NCBI GenBank assembly: GCA_963739235.1
Contig: CAVTZY010000024.1
Span: 62,001-126,000 of the forward strand
Length of the DNA: 64,000 nt
Direction: 5' to 3'
Origin: JAFNAG01 sp963739235
GTDB lineage: Bacteria > Acidobacteriota > UBA6911
The position numbers and the translations under genes are program-made. The notes under the pieces are model-generated. The model made no database searches. It was not told the origin of the DNA and saw nothing but the letters and a program-made list of their open reading frames with translations. Every line of letters starts with the position of its first letter. Position 1 is the first letter of the stretch. Positions 17,226 to 26,773 of this stretch are shown piece after piece.

Positions 17226-17945
17226 TCAGGAGCGGGATTGATTTCCTCGCCGGAAGGCATCGCCGCGATGCAGCAGGTCCTCGAGGGAGCGCTGCAGGGC
17301 ATCCTGGGCTGATGCGAGATCCTCCGCTGAGGCATGTTCCTTTACGTAAATTGGCGTACCCATCAGCACCAACACGCGCGAAAAGGGTTTAGGAACGTGG
17401 AATTGGTCCCAGCTCTTCATGACCCAACTCTTTTCCGGGGTCAGATGAAAGGGAAAGAGGGCGTCGCCCGTTTGGGCGGCCACCCAGACTGCGCCCGGCT
17501 TGGCGACATAACGAGGGCCTCTGGGTCCATCGATCGTAAATGCAACATCCTTGCCGCTGCGCAGTTCACGAATCATCTCCACGAGCGCGCCTTTCGCGCC
17601 TCGGCTGCTCGATCCCCGCGCCGCGCTGTAGCCAAAACGCCTGATCACGCGGGCGATGTATTCTCCATCTTTGTTCCGGCTGGTCATAACCACGATGCCG
17701 CGATTGCGAAAGAAATAGGTGCCCACAAAGATCCGACCATGCCAGAAGGTGTAGATCACCCTTTTGCCGGCGGCGTGGATTGAACGAAAATTTTCCCACC
17801 CTTCCACTTGCCAACGTAGGGTGCAGCCTATCAGGCGCATAGCCCAATACCCGAGCAGCGAGATCACCCAGATTTTGAGTCTCTCGCCGGCACTGAAGCC
17901 ATGCGCGGCGACGGATCCAGCGGGTTTGCCTTGATCGGATGTCAT
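17226..17945 (-). CDS. DUF374-family lysophospholipid/lipid A acyltransferase-like protein
   Basis: A 239-residue protein of the DUF374 branch of the lysophospholipid acyltransferase superfamily: YTFWHGRIFVGTYFF (the HxxxxD-like catalytic region), VVMTSRNKDGEYIARVIRRFGYSAARGSSSRGAKGAL, and FTIDGPRGPRYVAKPGAVWVAAQTG. Proteins of this type acylate lipid A or related glycolipids at the inner membrane; the actual substrate is unknown. The ATG at 17945 is preferred over the TTG at 17951. It follows the trmO gene in the same direction, 51 bases away. Confidence 0.85.
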   Translation of the reverse strand: MTSDQGKPAGSVAAHGFSAGERLKIWVISLLGYWAMRLIGCTLRWQVEGWENFRSIHAAGKRVIYTFWHGRIFVGTYFFRNRGIVVMTSRNKDGEYIARVIRRFGYSAARGSSSRGAKGALVEMIRELRSGKDVAFTIDGPRGPRYVAKPGAVWVAAQTGDALFPFHLTPEKSWVMKSWDQFHVPKPFSRVLVLMGTPIYVKEHASAEDLASAQDALQRSLEDLLHRGDAFRRGNQSRS

Positions 17946-17996
17946 TATCAAGAGGTTCCTGTACGGCTTGACGGTCAGCAGGGTCGAGAATCCGGT

Positions 17997-18455
17997 CTAT
18001 CTTTCCTCAGCGCGCTTCTCGGCTTCAGCGAGCCAGCCACGGCGCAGCTGATCGTCAGGAATGCTCGAGGTGTAGGGTTTGATATCGAGAACCGGAGACC
18101 CGTCCAGCATATCCACGCCCCGTAAATAAAGGGATCTTCCATCACAGCGCAACAACTCCACCGTCGTCAGTCCGATCGAGTTCGGCCGCCTGGGCGCGCG
18201 CGTCGAGAAGACACCGTGGGGTTTGTCGTCGGATGGAGGGGTAAAAATCATGTCATACCCCTCTGACCGGTGAAACACCCAAATCACGATCAAATGCGAA
18301 AAGCCCTCGATATCCTTCAGCCCGGCTTCGAATTCAGGAAGTACCTCCAGGACTCCCTCCGCACTGTGTTTCGCTCCCAGTCCTTTTGGAATCTGCTCAG
18401 TATCATGGTAGGGACTGCGCAGGTACCCGATCGCATGCATCTTGAACTCTTCCAT
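17997..18455 (-). CDS. trmO: tRNA (t6A37)-N6-methyltransferase TrmO/TsaA
   Basis: A 152-residue protein of the TsaA/YaeB (TrmO) family: AIGYLRSPYHDTEQIPKG, IEGFSHLIVIWVFH, HGVFSTRAPRRPNSIGLTTVELL, and LDGSPVLDIKPY are the conserved blocks. TrmO uses S-adenosylmethionine to methylate N6-threonylcarbamoyladenosine at position 37 of tRNA-Thr. The ATG at 18455 has GGAG with 7-base spacing, better than the upstream start at 18482. The C-terminal RNA-contact region of E. coli TrmO is absent, as in many short members. Confidence 0.9.
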   Translation of the reverse strand: MEEFKMHAIGYLRSPYHDTEQIPKGLGAKHSAEGVLEVLPEFEAGLKDIEGFSHLIVIWVFHRSEGYDMIFTPPSDDKPHGVFSTRAPRRPNSIGLTTVELLRCDGRSLYLRGVDMLDGSPVLDIKPYTSSIPDDQLRRGWLAEAEKRAEER

Positions 18456-18554
18456 AGGATTTCTCCACAATCTCAAAATCAACCCAAGCGGGCTGCTGAC
18501 GCCAAACGCAAGATATTCCCATAAAGGTTTTATCGTGGCAGATGCGACGCCCGC

Positions 18555-19745
18555 TTACCTGAGCGAGAAAATCTCTTCCGGGTAGGCTGTCAGGTTCTCA
18601 AACCCCGATTCGGTTAGAAGATAGGTATTTTCAATCCCGACACCGCCGCGCTCCGGGAAAAAGATCTTGGGCTCGATCGCAATCATCATTCCCGGCTCGA
18701 GCGGAATATCGTAACCGCCGGCCAGGACCGGCAGCTCGTCCAGTTCTAATCCGATGCCGTGTCCGATGAACCGGACCTGGTTGTCGGCAGCTCCCATAAA
18801 CCCGGAGGGATAAGGGCTGTCCTTCACGCGATCGAGCACCCGCTGATAAATGGCCGAGCATAGGGTCCCAGGGACAAGCATTGATTCGATCTCGCGCATC
18901 AGGTCCAGCACGTAGTTATGGGCTTCCACCATATCATGGACAAGCTCTCCAATAACGTAAACTCTTGTTTTATCAACAAGATATCCTTGATATCCCCCCA
19001 CGATATCCGCCATCAGGCTGTTTCCGTCGGCCAGCTCGCGCAAGCTGCCGCCGGATGGCACTGCCGGACCCAGGCCGACCGATCCAACCGGACCCGGGAA
19101 TGGGACCGGGTAGGTTGCGCTCGCACCGCTCGAGATCGTGCCGAAACCGATCTGACTGCCGAAGCCACGGGTGCGGACAATGCCAGGGTGTCCCTGGCTG
19201 CGAAGGAAGCCCTCGAGCTGAGCCATGACTTCCAGTTCGGTCACCCCGGGCCGTATCCACTCGGGCAAATGATCGAAAGCGCGGCGCAGCATTTGTGCCG
19301 CAAGGCGTATCTGATCGGCCTCATGGCTGGATTTAATCATACGTACGCGGCGTATCGCTTCCGAGGCATCGACAAACTGCACTTGGGGAAACATTTCCAG
19401 CAACCGGAGGTAGTAGCTTGTCGGCAGGACATCGTTTTCGATGCCAACCCGGCGCAAGGTCCCGATGCCCTCATTCTCCAGCCACTCGGGCAGCTTCTTG
19501 AATCCCGGGAAGGGGAGGAGTCGCTCCCACGACGACTCCATCCGGGCCCGGCTTATGCTCTTCTGAACCAGGAAAATCGGCTCGCCCGTGGCAGGAAGAC
19601 ACAACAACCCGGACTGCGAGGTGCCGGCAAAATAGAACACATCGACATTTTGAAACACAAAGACCGCATCAACGGCAGCGCCTTGCATCCAGTGCTGTAG
19701 TTTCCCCAACCTTCCGGCAAGCTCCGATTTTGGCAGTAGATCCAT
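18555..19745 (-). CDS. M24B family aminopeptidase (Xaa-Pro type)
   Basis: A 396-residue protein with a creatinase-like N-terminal domain (VDAVFVFQNVDVFYFAGTSQSGLLCLP) and a pita-bread M24 catalytic domain. Visible metal-site blocks include LMADIVGGYQGYLVDKTR, FIGHGIGLELDELPVL (His), MMIAIEPKIFFPERGGVGIENTYLL (Glu pair). The first metal Asp region reads SLMADIVGGYQGYLVD. It should remove N-terminal residues before proline in the cytoplasm, or cleave related dipeptides. The ATG at 19745 is chosen because the conserved domain starts directly behind it; the frame runs on to 19829. Confidence 0.88.
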   Translation of the reverse strand: MDLLPKSELAGRLGKLQHWMQGAAVDAVFVFQNVDVFYFAGTSQSGLLCLPATGEPIFLVQKSISRARMESSWERLLPFPGFKKLPEWLENEGIGTLRRVGIENDVLPTSYYLRLLEMFPQVQFVDASEAIRRVRMIKSSHEADQIRLAAQMLRRAFDHLPEWIRPGVTELEVMAQLEGFLRSQGHPGIVRTRGFGSQIGFGTISSGASATYPVPFPGPVGSVGLGPAVPSGGSLRELADGNSLMADIVGGYQGYLVDKTRVYVIGELVHDMVEAHNYVLDLMREIESMLVPGTLCSAIYQRVLDRVKDSPYPSGFMGAADNQVRFIGHGIGLELDELPVLAGGYDIPLEPGMMIAIEPKIFFPERGGVGIENTYLLTESGFENLTAYPEEIFSLR

Positions 19746-20082
19746 AGCCTCATCGTAACCGCAACCACTCTGATCATGCAAACTAGATTCACGGGTGAGA
19801 ATCGGGGAAAATCTTTGCTGTGGTGGCAAGGCGCAAAAGGGTTGTAAGTTTAATGGCGCTATAAATAACAGAAAATAAAATATTTAATGTATTTGCGTCT
19901 TCTGAGTTGCAGCAGGCCCTATCAATCGTCGCACGATCGTGATATTAAAAAACGGCAGCGACAAAACACGAATTCAAAGGCAGGTCGGCCGGTCGCAGAA
20001 TGCTGTCAACCTTGTGCGGTTGCAGCACGTAAGAAGCATTGTGCCGGGGTTTAGACCGGAATCTCTCGGAGTCCTGGACGCA

Positions 20083-20667
20083 ATGGTGAGCCCGCAACCC
20101 GACGAAGATCTGGTCGCAAAAACCCTTGGGGGGCAGGAGGAAGCATTCTCCCAACTGTACGACCGCTATCGACAGAGGGTTTACGCCACCGTGTATAGGG
20201 TCATTCAAGACGCGGCTGAGGCTCAGGACGCCACTCAGGAAGTCTTCATCAAGCTCTACAGATCCCTGTCTGACTGGGACGCGAATAAAGCCAAATTCTC
20301 CACCTGGCTGTATCGATTGGCTGCCAATCACGCCATCGACTGCTGGCGCAGCCGACGCAGGCGCCATGAGGCACAGCCCGCCGAGTTTCCGGATCGCGAA
20401 GTGTTGCCCGAAAAAAATATCAGCGATGCCATACTCACGCCCTTAGGAGCGCTGGAAAAAAAGGAGAGCATCGCGCAGATACGCAGTTGTGTCGACGATC
20501 TGCCGGAACTTCAAAAGAAAGTCTTCCTGCTCCGCTATTTTCAGGAGCTGAAACTGGAAGAGATTGCCGAAATGGAGGAATGCAGCCTCGGTACCGTCAA
20601 AACATCTCTGTTTCGCGCCACGCATGCCGTGCGGCGCGCTCTGCGCAGGGCAGGAGCGACCCAATGA
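20083..20667 (+). CDS. ECF-type RNA polymerase sigma factor
   Basis: A 194-residue sigma factor with region 2 (YDRYRQRVYATVYRVIQDAAEAQDATQEVFIKLYRSL...STWLYRLAANHAIDCWR) and region 4 (LPELQKKVFLLRYFQELKLEEIAEMEECSLGTVKTSLFRA). The frame opens at 19939, but homology begins only after the ATG at 20083, which has GGAG 11 bases upstream; the true start is not certain. It is followed, with ATGA overlap, by its likely anti-sigma factor. The AT-rich stretch 19850-19905 between this gene and the divergent M24 gene probably holds their promoters, but no hexamer pair stands out. Confidence 0.9.
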   Translation: MVSPQPDEDLVAKTLGGQEEAFSQLYDRYRQRVYATVYRVIQDAAEAQDATQEVFIKLYRSLSDWDANKAKFSTWLYRLAANHAIDCWRSRRRRHEAQPAEFPDREVLPEKNISDAILTPLGALEKKESIAQIRSCVDDLPELQKKVFLLRYFQELKLEEIAEMEECSLGTVKTSLFRATHAVRRALRRAGATQ

Positions 20668-21119
20668 AGCGGCCTGAATCCCGTCATCACACCGAAGAAG
20701 AACTGCTCATGCATTACCTGCGGGAAGAGACCGCCGAGGCAGGAAGGGAAATCTCCACCCACCTGCAGGAATGCAGCGAGTGCAGAGCCGTCTTCGAGGA
20801 ATATGGAGACCTGGTCGAGCGGATACAGGGCTGGGCGGTTCCTGAAATGCGGCAGGAAGCCTGGCAGGCTCAGAAAGCGATCCTGTTAGCCCATTACCAC
20901 GAAGACACAGCCGGCGGTCGACGCCGGGGCCTTATTTCCTCCCTCCAGAAGAGCCTGCTGACGGCCTGGAATTACGCGTTGGAAAATCCCTTGCCGACTC
21001 TGGCTTATATTGCCGTAGCGATTGCATTTGCCTTGGAGAGAACCATATCCACCTTCCGATTGGATCGTCTACTCCCCGGTGCAAGTGAGGTGTTCGAGCT
21101 TTTGAGGCAGGTATTTTAG
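20664..21119 (+). CDS. Zinc-finger (zf-HC2) transmembrane anti-sigma factor
   Basis: A 151-residue protein. The N-terminal anti-sigma zinc motif is STHLQECSECRAVF (His33, Cys37, Cys40, HxxxCxxC). One membrane helix near residues 113-130 (LPTLAYIAVAIAFAL) and a short outer tail follow. It should hold the sigma factor inactive at the membrane until a signal or a redox change. The ATG overlaps the sigma factor stop as ATGA; a longer open frame from 20487 is a shadow of the sigma gene. Confidence 0.85.
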   Translation: MKRPESRHHTEEELLMHYLREETAEAGREISTHLQECSECRAVFEEYGDLVERIQGWAVPEMRQEAWQAQKAILLAHYHEDTAGGRRRGLISSLQKSLLTAWNYALENPLPTLAYIAVAIAFALERTISTFRLDRLLPGASEVFELLRQVF

Positions 21120-21133
21120 GAGTGATAGCGTCG

Positions 21134-22360
21134 ATGCACCACGGTGAGAAATTGAGCTTCGGAGAGTTCTTGAGAGATATCCAGCTTGTGATCACATCGC
21201 CCGCGCGGCGCTTCGCGCTCATCCAGGGGCGCGGCGCCACGTGGGGATCCTGGGTCCTGCTCCTGGCCCCTGCCTACCTCGCGTTCAGTCATATCGGCGG
21301 GCTCTACTTCGCCCACGCGCCATTCCCGGGTTATTACTTCATTCCGCCCTTGCTGGCGGCGATCGCGGCCATTTATTTGAAGGTATATTCGATCCACATC
21401 TGTGCCCACCTCTTCCAGAGGAAGCGCTCGGCCGAGTCCGGGCGGGGTAGCTTTTCGGACTTGTTAGTCGTTTTCGGCTACACCGGGGTTCCTGCCATTC
21501 TGGCGATATTGCTGGCGACCGCGGTTTTCCTTTCGATTCCTCAGGAAGTCGGGCGCTTGATGCTGCAGGTCAAAGCGATCGGCGTCAGCATTATGGTCGC
21601 GATTGCCATCGCGCTTTTCATCTGGAATCTTATCCTGGTGGTTCTTGCGCTGCGCACGGTTTACGCGATTCGTGATATTCAGATCGTGCTTGCTTTCATC
21701 ATGGGATCGGCGCTGATGGCGGTGCCGGCATTGGGAACTCTCTGGATCATTGCCACGCCTCATGTTGACTTTGCCTACGTGCAGCCGATACTCTCAACCA
21801 GGATCCTTCGTTTTTTCGCCTCCGACCCGACATCGAGCATTTCCCAAAATACAAAAATCCAAATTCATGTGGATAAGTTGGCGTATCGCTTGCGAGCACC
21901 TGAGCGTTTTGAGCTGGTTGTGTTCCTGGGCGCTCAGCGGAAGCAGCCGGAGAAGGGCGGCGAAGGCGGCCTCCTGGTCGGATCCGAGGCCGGAATGCGA
22001 TCGTCAATCCAAGGGGAGGATGGCACCCCCATCGTGGGCCGCATCGTCGGACTTCCAGGAGATAAGGTCGAATTGATCGATGGCAACCTTCGTGTCAACG
22101 GACAAGGATGGGATGAGCGCTACCTTGCGACTGAGAACCGTTCGAACGTCTCCTTGCCGTCGAAATCTCTCATGCCCTCGGAATACTTCATCCTGCCCGA
22201 AAACCGCAATCTCATTTCCGAATTGAAAGACGAGCTTGTGGTGAAGGGCGAACAAATTGTCGGGCGACAGATGGTCAGCAAATGGCCGCTGGGATGGTGT
22301 CTCTTCCGCCCGACGGTATTTCTGCAGGCGCAGCCTGTGATGCAAAACAAGCTCCCATAA
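21134..22360 (+). CDS. Yip1-like membrane domain fused to an inactive signal-peptidase-like (S26) domain
   Basis: A 408-residue protein. Residues 1-220 hold about five membrane helices with a Yip1-like pattern (ITSPARRFALIQGRG; FGYTGVPAILAILLA). After a linker, the C-terminal half resembles the S26 signal peptidase fold: IVGRIVGLPGDKVELIDGNLRVNGQ and SEYFILPENRN. The catalytic Ser box is absent, and the Lys that precedes RxxGLPGD in active enzymes is Gly here, so peptidase activity is unlikely. It is 14 bases after the anti-sigma gene and may belong to its signalling unit. The ATG at 21134 has AGGAG upstream. Confidence 0.72.
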   Translation: MHHGEKLSFGEFLRDIQLVITSPARRFALIQGRGATWGSWVLLLAPAYLAFSHIGGLYFAHAPFPGYYFIPPLLAAIAAIYLKVYSIHICAHLFQRKRSAESGRGSFSDLLVVFGYTGVPAILAILLATAVFLSIPQEVGRLMLQVKAIGVSIMVAIAIALFIWNLILVVLALRTVYAIRDIQIVLAFIMGSALMAVPALGTLWIIATPHVDFAYVQPILSTRILRFFASDPTSSISQNTKIQIHVDKLAYRLRAPERFELVVFLGAQRKQPEKGGEGGLLVGSEAGMRSSIQGEDGTPIVGRIVGLPGDKVELIDGNLRVNGQGWDERYLATENRSNVSLPSKSLMPSEYFILPENRNLISELKDELVVKGEQIVGRQMVSKWPLGWCLFRPTVFLQAQPVMQNKLP

Positions 22361-22503
22361 GAATTCAGAATCCAGGAGCCGGCATTGAGAAGGAAATTCT
22401 AACTGCTGACTCAGGGCCTCTTCTCGCATACAATAGCTGTCTCATAATTGGCCACATACTATTGCGTACAAATCTTTGCTGCAAAGCAAAGAAAGGCAAA
22501 AGA

Positions 22504-22586
22504 TCAACGCAGAGGTCGCAGGGCGCACAGAGTAAAGCAATTCAAGTGTGAGTATGTCTCTGCGGCCTCTGCGGCCTCTGCGTTGA
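22504..22586. repeat. CTCTGCGG-family inverted repeat (copy 2)
   Basis: Left arm TCAACGCAGAGG..CGCACAGAG (22504-22532) pairs with right arm CTCTGCGGCCTCTGCGG..GCGTTGA (22558-22586). Lies in the gap before the propeller/phosphoesterase gene and may end transcription of the Yip1/S26 gene. The rest of 22361-22640 shows nothing else. Confidence 0.62.
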
Positions 22587-22640
22587 GGTTTTTGGGATGC
22601 GGATATGCAGCTCTGCGCACATTCAGATTCGGGGGATGTT

Positions 22641-25073
22641 GTGAGACGACTGTTTCTTATGCCACTGGCTCTCATGCTGCTCTTTCAGTTTTCCGGCGCT
22701 GCCTTTCAAAAGCAAGGAGATGCGCGCAGGCTGCCGGGCGGATCGCCTGAAACGGGATTCCTCCTGCCCAACGGCTGGTCGATCACTCCAGCGGGGGAGC
22801 AAATCGAAGTCGGTGATCTGCCGCTGGCGCTGGTCCTGCACCCCGATGGCAGGCACCTGCTCGTGTCCAACAACGGCTATGGCGCTCAATCCGTCGATGT
22901 CATCAACCTCGCGTCGAAGAAGATTGTCAGCCGGGCACGCGTCGACATGGCCTGGCTGGGATTAGGAGTGAGCCGGGACGGCAATACGATCTACGCCGGC
23001 GGCGGTTTGAGTAATACGATTCTGCGTTTTTCGTTCATGAGCGGCAGGATTGCTGCGATCGATCCGATTCCTGTCGGCAACCGCAATGCCAACATCTACC
23101 CGAGTGGGCTCTGCGTCGCAGGCAACCGGCTTTATGTAGCCAATAATCTGAGCAACGATCTGAGTGCCGTCGATCTGGATACAGGCACGCTGCTCGGGAA
23201 AGTGCAGGTTGGAGACCATCCCTACACCTGCATTGCCACCCCTGACGGCAAAACAGTCTACGTGAGCCTTTGGGGCGCAGCGGAAGTCGCCGCCGTCGAA
23301 TCCGCATCCATGAAGGTCACGGGACGCATCCGAACCGACGATCATCCCAATGCCATGGTCTTTTCTGCAGACGGACGTCGGCTGTTTGTTGCAAACGCCA
23401 ACAGCAATACGATCTCGGCAATTGAACTGGAGGCGCAGAAGGTGACAGAGAGGATCTCGGTCGCTCTCTATCCAGACAGTCCTGCGGGGAGCACGACGAA
23501 TGCGCTGGCCGTGAGCGCCGACGGGAACCGTCTCTATGCGGCGAATGCCGATAACAATGATGTGGCCGTGATCGATATCCGCAGACGCGGCGAAAGCCAG
23601 GTGCTGGGCTTTATTCCCGTGGGCTGGTATCCGACGGCACTGGCTCTGAGTGCGGACGGGAAAACATTGTACGTCGCAAACGGCAAAGGGAGCCGGTCTT
23701 TTCCGAATCCCAAAGGTCCGCAGCCGACGAAAGAAAGGACCCCCGACACGCAGTACATCGGGCAGTTAATGGTTGGTTCGGTTTCGGTCGTGGCGATCCC
23801 GGATGAGCCGGGACTGCGGCGTTACTCTGCCCAGGTGCTCAAGAACTCGCCCTATTCTGATAAGAAGCGGTTGTCGGTTTCCTCGCCAGGAGCAAGCGCG
23901 ATTCCCGCGCGCGTCGGCGGGAAGTCGCCGATCCAGTATGTTCTCTACATCATCAAGGAAAACCGCACGTATGACCAGGTTTTTGGCGACATCGCCGAGG
24001 GGAACGGGGACAAAAGTCTGACTCTTTTCGGCGCGGACATAACGCCGAATCATCACGCTTTGGCGGGAGAGTTCGTGCTGCTGGACAACCTCTACGCTGA
24101 CGCTGAGGTCAGCGCGGATGGGCACAACTGGTCCATGGGTGCTTATGCAACCGACTACGTCGAAAAAACCTGGCCATCACAGTATTCCAGCCGCCGCAAG
24201 ACCTACGACTATGAGGGGGGAGCGCCGATCGCGGCGCCGAGCAGCGGATACATTTGGGATGCCTGCAAACGCGCAGGAATCTCCTATCGCAGTTATGGCG
24301 AATGGGTGCTGAACGGCGCAGGACCGGGAGGCCCGATGCTTGCCCGCTCCCCTGCGCTCGTAGATCACATTGATCCGCAATATCGCGGTTTCGACCTGGA
24401 GTACAGCGATCTCGATCGTGCCAAACGTTTCCTCTCCGAGCTCCAGCGTTTCGAAAAGGAAGGCGCCATGCCGCGTTTTCAAGTCATGCGTCTGGGGAAT
24501 GACCACACCCAGGGAACGCGCGCCGGCAAGCTCACCCCGCGCGCTTACGTTGCGCAAAATGACCTGGCCTTCGGGATGGTGATCGAAGGGCTGACCCATT
24601 CGAAGTTCTGGCCGGCGATGGCGATTTTCGTCATCGAGGATGATGCCCAGAACGGGCCGGACCACGTGGATGCGCACCGCACCATTGCTTTTGCCATCAG
24701 CCCCTATGTCAAACGCAAATCGGTCGACAGCACAATGTACTCCACTACCAGCATGGTGAGGACGATCGAACTGATCCTGGGGCTTCCACCCATGAGTCAA
24801 TACGATGCGGCGGCCGCGCCCTTGTTCGCTTCGTTCGGGATCAAAGCGGATCTGACGTCTTATTCGCTGCGCGCAGCCCGGGTATCCCTGACCGACACCA
24901 ACCCTCCCGGCGCTCCGGGCGGCAAACGTTCGGAGGAAATGAATTTTGCTGAAGCGGATGCGGCGCCCGACATCGAATTCAACGAGATTATTTGGAAAGC
25001 TATCAAGGGTAAAGACTCCATCATGCCCGCCCCGGTGCGCTCAGTGTTCGGCCGTGTCAAAGATAAGGACTGA
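22641..25073 (+). CDS. Secreted YVTN beta-propeller / phosphoesterase fusion
   Basis: An 810-residue exported protein. A signal peptide (RRLFLMPLALMLLFQFSG) precedes about seven YVTN/lactonase-type blades (LVLHPDGRHLLVSNNG; ALSADGKTLYVANGKG) up to residue ~400. A phosphoesterase domain of the phospholipase C/acid phosphatase type follows: YIIKENRTYDQVFGD, ADAEVSADGHNWSMGAYATDY, FVIEDDAQNGPDHVDAHRT, and metal-site Asp/His pairs typical of the family. It probably hydrolyses a phosphoester outside the cytoplasm. The GTG at 22641 gives a proper signal peptide and has GGGGGA just upstream; the ATG at 22605 is an alternative. Confidence 0.85.
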   Translation: MRRLFLMPLALMLLFQFSGAAFQKQGDARRLPGGSPETGFLLPNGWSITPAGEQIEVGDLPLALVLHPDGRHLLVSNNGYGAQSVDVINLASKKIVSRARVDMAWLGLGVSRDGNTIYAGGGLSNTILRFSFMSGRIAAIDPIPVGNRNANIYPSGLCVAGNRLYVANNLSNDLSAVDLDTGTLLGKVQVGDHPYTCIATPDGKTVYVSLWGAAEVAAVESASMKVTGRIRTDDHPNAMVFSADGRRLFVANANSNTISAIELEAQKVTERISVALYPDSPAGSTTNALAVSADGNRLYAANADNNDVAVIDIRRRGESQVLGFIPVGWYPTALALSADGKTLYVANGKGSRSFPNPKGPQPTKERTPDTQYIGQLMVGSVSVVAIPDEPGLRRYSAQVLKNSPYSDKKRLSVSSPGASAIPARVGGKSPIQYVLYIIKENRTYDQVFGDIAEGNGDKSLTLFGADITPNHHALAGEFVLLDNLYADAEVSADGHNWSMGAYATDYVEKTWPSQYSSRRKTYDYEGGAPIAAPSSGYIWDACKRAGISYRSYGEWVLNGAGPGGPMLARSPALVDHIDPQYRGFDLEYSDLDRAKRFLSELQRFEKEGAMPRFQVMRLGNDHTQGTRAGKLTPRAYVAQNDLAFGMVIEGLTHSKFWPAMAIFVIEDDAQNGPDHVDAHRTIAFAISPYVKRKSVDSTMYSTTSMVRTIELILGLPPMSQYDAAAAPLFASFGIKADLTSYSLRAARVSLTDTNPPGAPGGKRSEEMNFAEADAAPDIEFNEIIWKAIKGKDSIMPAPVRSVFGRVKDKD

Positions 25074-25190
25074 TTGCAGGCGGCCGTATATAATAGTTTT
25101 TGCTGCATGTCGTAATCCCGATTTTGATGGCGCCGATGAGGGCGTGCGCCCCGCGTGGCTGTCTTCACATTTAAGGAAAAGGAGGAATGA

Positions 25191-25391
25191 ATGCCCGGTA
25201 CTTACAAGATCAGTGAAATGGTAGGGACATCTCCCGCCAGCTTTGCGGAGGCGGTCAAGGCAGCGATTGCCGAGGCTGGGAAAGCAATCCGCCAGATGGA
25301 TTGGTTCGAGGTCGTGGAGATGCGCGGTCACATCAAAGAGGGCAGCGTCGACGAGTTTCAGGTCAAAATCAAGGTAGGACACCGGCTCTAG
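25191..25391 (+). CDS. Dodecin
   Basis: A 66-residue protein matching dodecin along its whole length: YKISEMVGTSPASFAEAV, the flavin-stacking Trp38 in MDWFEVVEMRGHI, Gln57 in FQVKIKVGHRL. Dodecins form hollow dodecamers that bind and protect flavins in the cytoplasm. GGAGG lies 5 bases before the ATG. It follows the propeller/phosphoesterase gene by 117 bases and converges with the TauE-like gene. Confidence 0.93.
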   Translation: MPGTYKISEMVGTSPASFAEAVKAAIAEAGKAIRQMDWFEVVEMRGHIKEGSVDEFQVKIKVGHRL

Positions 25392-25421
25392 CCGACCCTG
25401 CCAACCAAGCCGCGATCAGAG

Positions 25422-25468
25422 ACCACGAAACCCACGATCCGGGAGAAGGGTGTCGTGTGTTTCGTGGT
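25422..25468. terminator. Hairpin between convergent genes
   Basis: ACCACGAAAC (25422-25431) pairs with GTTTCGTGGT (25459-25468), extended by CACGA/TCGTG inside. It lies between the stops of dodecin and the TauE-like gene and probably ends both transcripts, although the T-tract is weak. Confidence 0.55.
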
Positions 25469-25474
25469 TCCCGT

Positions 25475-26392
25475 TTAGGACTGCCTCGCTGCCGCGCGCG
25501 CCAGATTCTCGACTCTGGCGGAATGAAGCATCCTGGTTGCGGTGTAGACCACCACACACAGCACGAGCCAGATGACGTACTGCAGAGGAATCGACTTTAC
25601 CAGGTAAGCCGCGATCAGAACGCCGGGAATGCCTCCAAAAGTCAGTCCCAGCGCCGCGCGCAGGCTGTAGCTCTTGTTGCGAATAAACTGGATGCTGCCC
25701 ACCGGCATGAGAAAGGCGCAACTTCCCATCATGATAGGGAATGCAGCCAACGGTTGCATACCCAGCATGAATACCAGCGCCATGCAGGGGGCGTACAGAC
25801 CGATGCCGATAGTCATGAGCGCGCCCAGCGCAAAATTGCCGATGGCGCCTCCCCAGAGCAGAGAACCTCGAAGCCCCAAACTGGTGCCGCTGCCAAGAGC
25901 GGCGATGACATTGAGTTGTCTGAGCGCCATCAGCGATGCCGCAGCCAGCAGCGCAAGACCCATGGAAATCTGAATCGTGCGCCGCGGCCAGTGGGAGACG
26001 ATTCCGGCCCCGAACCAAGCCCCCAGCACGGCTGCCGCAATCATGGTCAGCAGGGTAGTGATGTCAACCTGAACAATCGTGATGTAGATGCAGGCCTCGG
26101 TAATGGTCGGCAGGGCATGGCCTACATTCAGTGTGCCCGGAACCTTCTCATCGGGTACCTGGCGCCACAGCTTGAACATGGAAGTCGTGGTAGCGAAGGA
26201 TCCGATGCCCAGGGTGTCGAGGAAATTGGTGAAAAAACCGATAAAAATCTGAAGCAGTGTCGGCTTGGGCAGTTCCGGCACCGAGCTTTCAGGCCCTTCC
26301 ATGGTCCGATGGGTGCGGGCGATCAGGAACCAGGCCACGACGTAAATTGCAGAGATCGCTGACAACGCCACGACGAAATATGTCTTAAACAT
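25475..26392 (-). CDS. TauE/SafE-family sulfite exporter-like permease
   Basis: A 305-residue membrane protein with about eight helices and TauE/SafE features: IGFFTNFLDTLGIGSFATTT near the N-terminus and LTFGGIPGVLIAAYLVKSIPLQYVIWLVLCVVVYTATRML at the C-terminus. The family exports sulfite, sulfoacetate or other organic anions. Nothing next to it tells the substrate. The gap 26393-26640 upstream holds no recognisable gene. Confidence 0.82.
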   Translation of the reverse strand: MFKTYFVVALSAISAIYVVAWFLIARTHRTMEGPESSVPELPKPTLLQIFIGFFTNFLDTLGIGSFATTTSMFKLWRQVPDEKVPGTLNVGHALPTITEACIYITIVQVDITTLLTMIAAAVLGAWFGAGIVSHWPRRTIQISMGLALLAAASLMALRQLNVIAALGSGTSLGLRGSLLWGGAIGNFALGALMTIGIGLYAPCMALVFMLGMQPLAAFPIMMGSCAFLMPVGSIQFIRNKSYSLRAALGLTFGGIPGVLIAAYLVKSIPLQYVIWLVLCVVVYTATRMLHSARVENLARAAARQS

Positions 26393-26773
26393 CGGTTTCG
26401 ATTGTTCCTCCCGGTAAACAGAGTTCTGGATGAAGCGTGAGCCGCAGCGCGGTCGAGGCTCGATTTATAAGGCATTCCATCTTTGCGGACAAGGAGAAAC
26501 TTCACGCATGAGCAAATTGGCAGAGCTGCGAAGGCCGTTGACATATCCGAACGATTCAGCTTATTAATCTCTTTCGATGCTACTACACTCTTCATAAGCG
26601 CAACCGCGGGAACGCAGGGATCATAATTGGCAGATTCTTAATGGAGCTTCTTCAAAGCGAAAATCTATTCCCTCTGGTGCTGGACTGGCTGCAGTCTCAG
26701 CACCGCCTTCTGGGCCACGGTTTCAATTCTGGGCAGCCTGATCTCCCCGAGCGGGCGGCTCCAGCATTATTGC

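Noticed and set aside
19939..20082. N-terminal extension of the ECF sigma factor from the GTG at 19939
   Set aside because: The added 48 residues have no resemblance to sigma region 1 or 2 and region 2 begins just after 20083.
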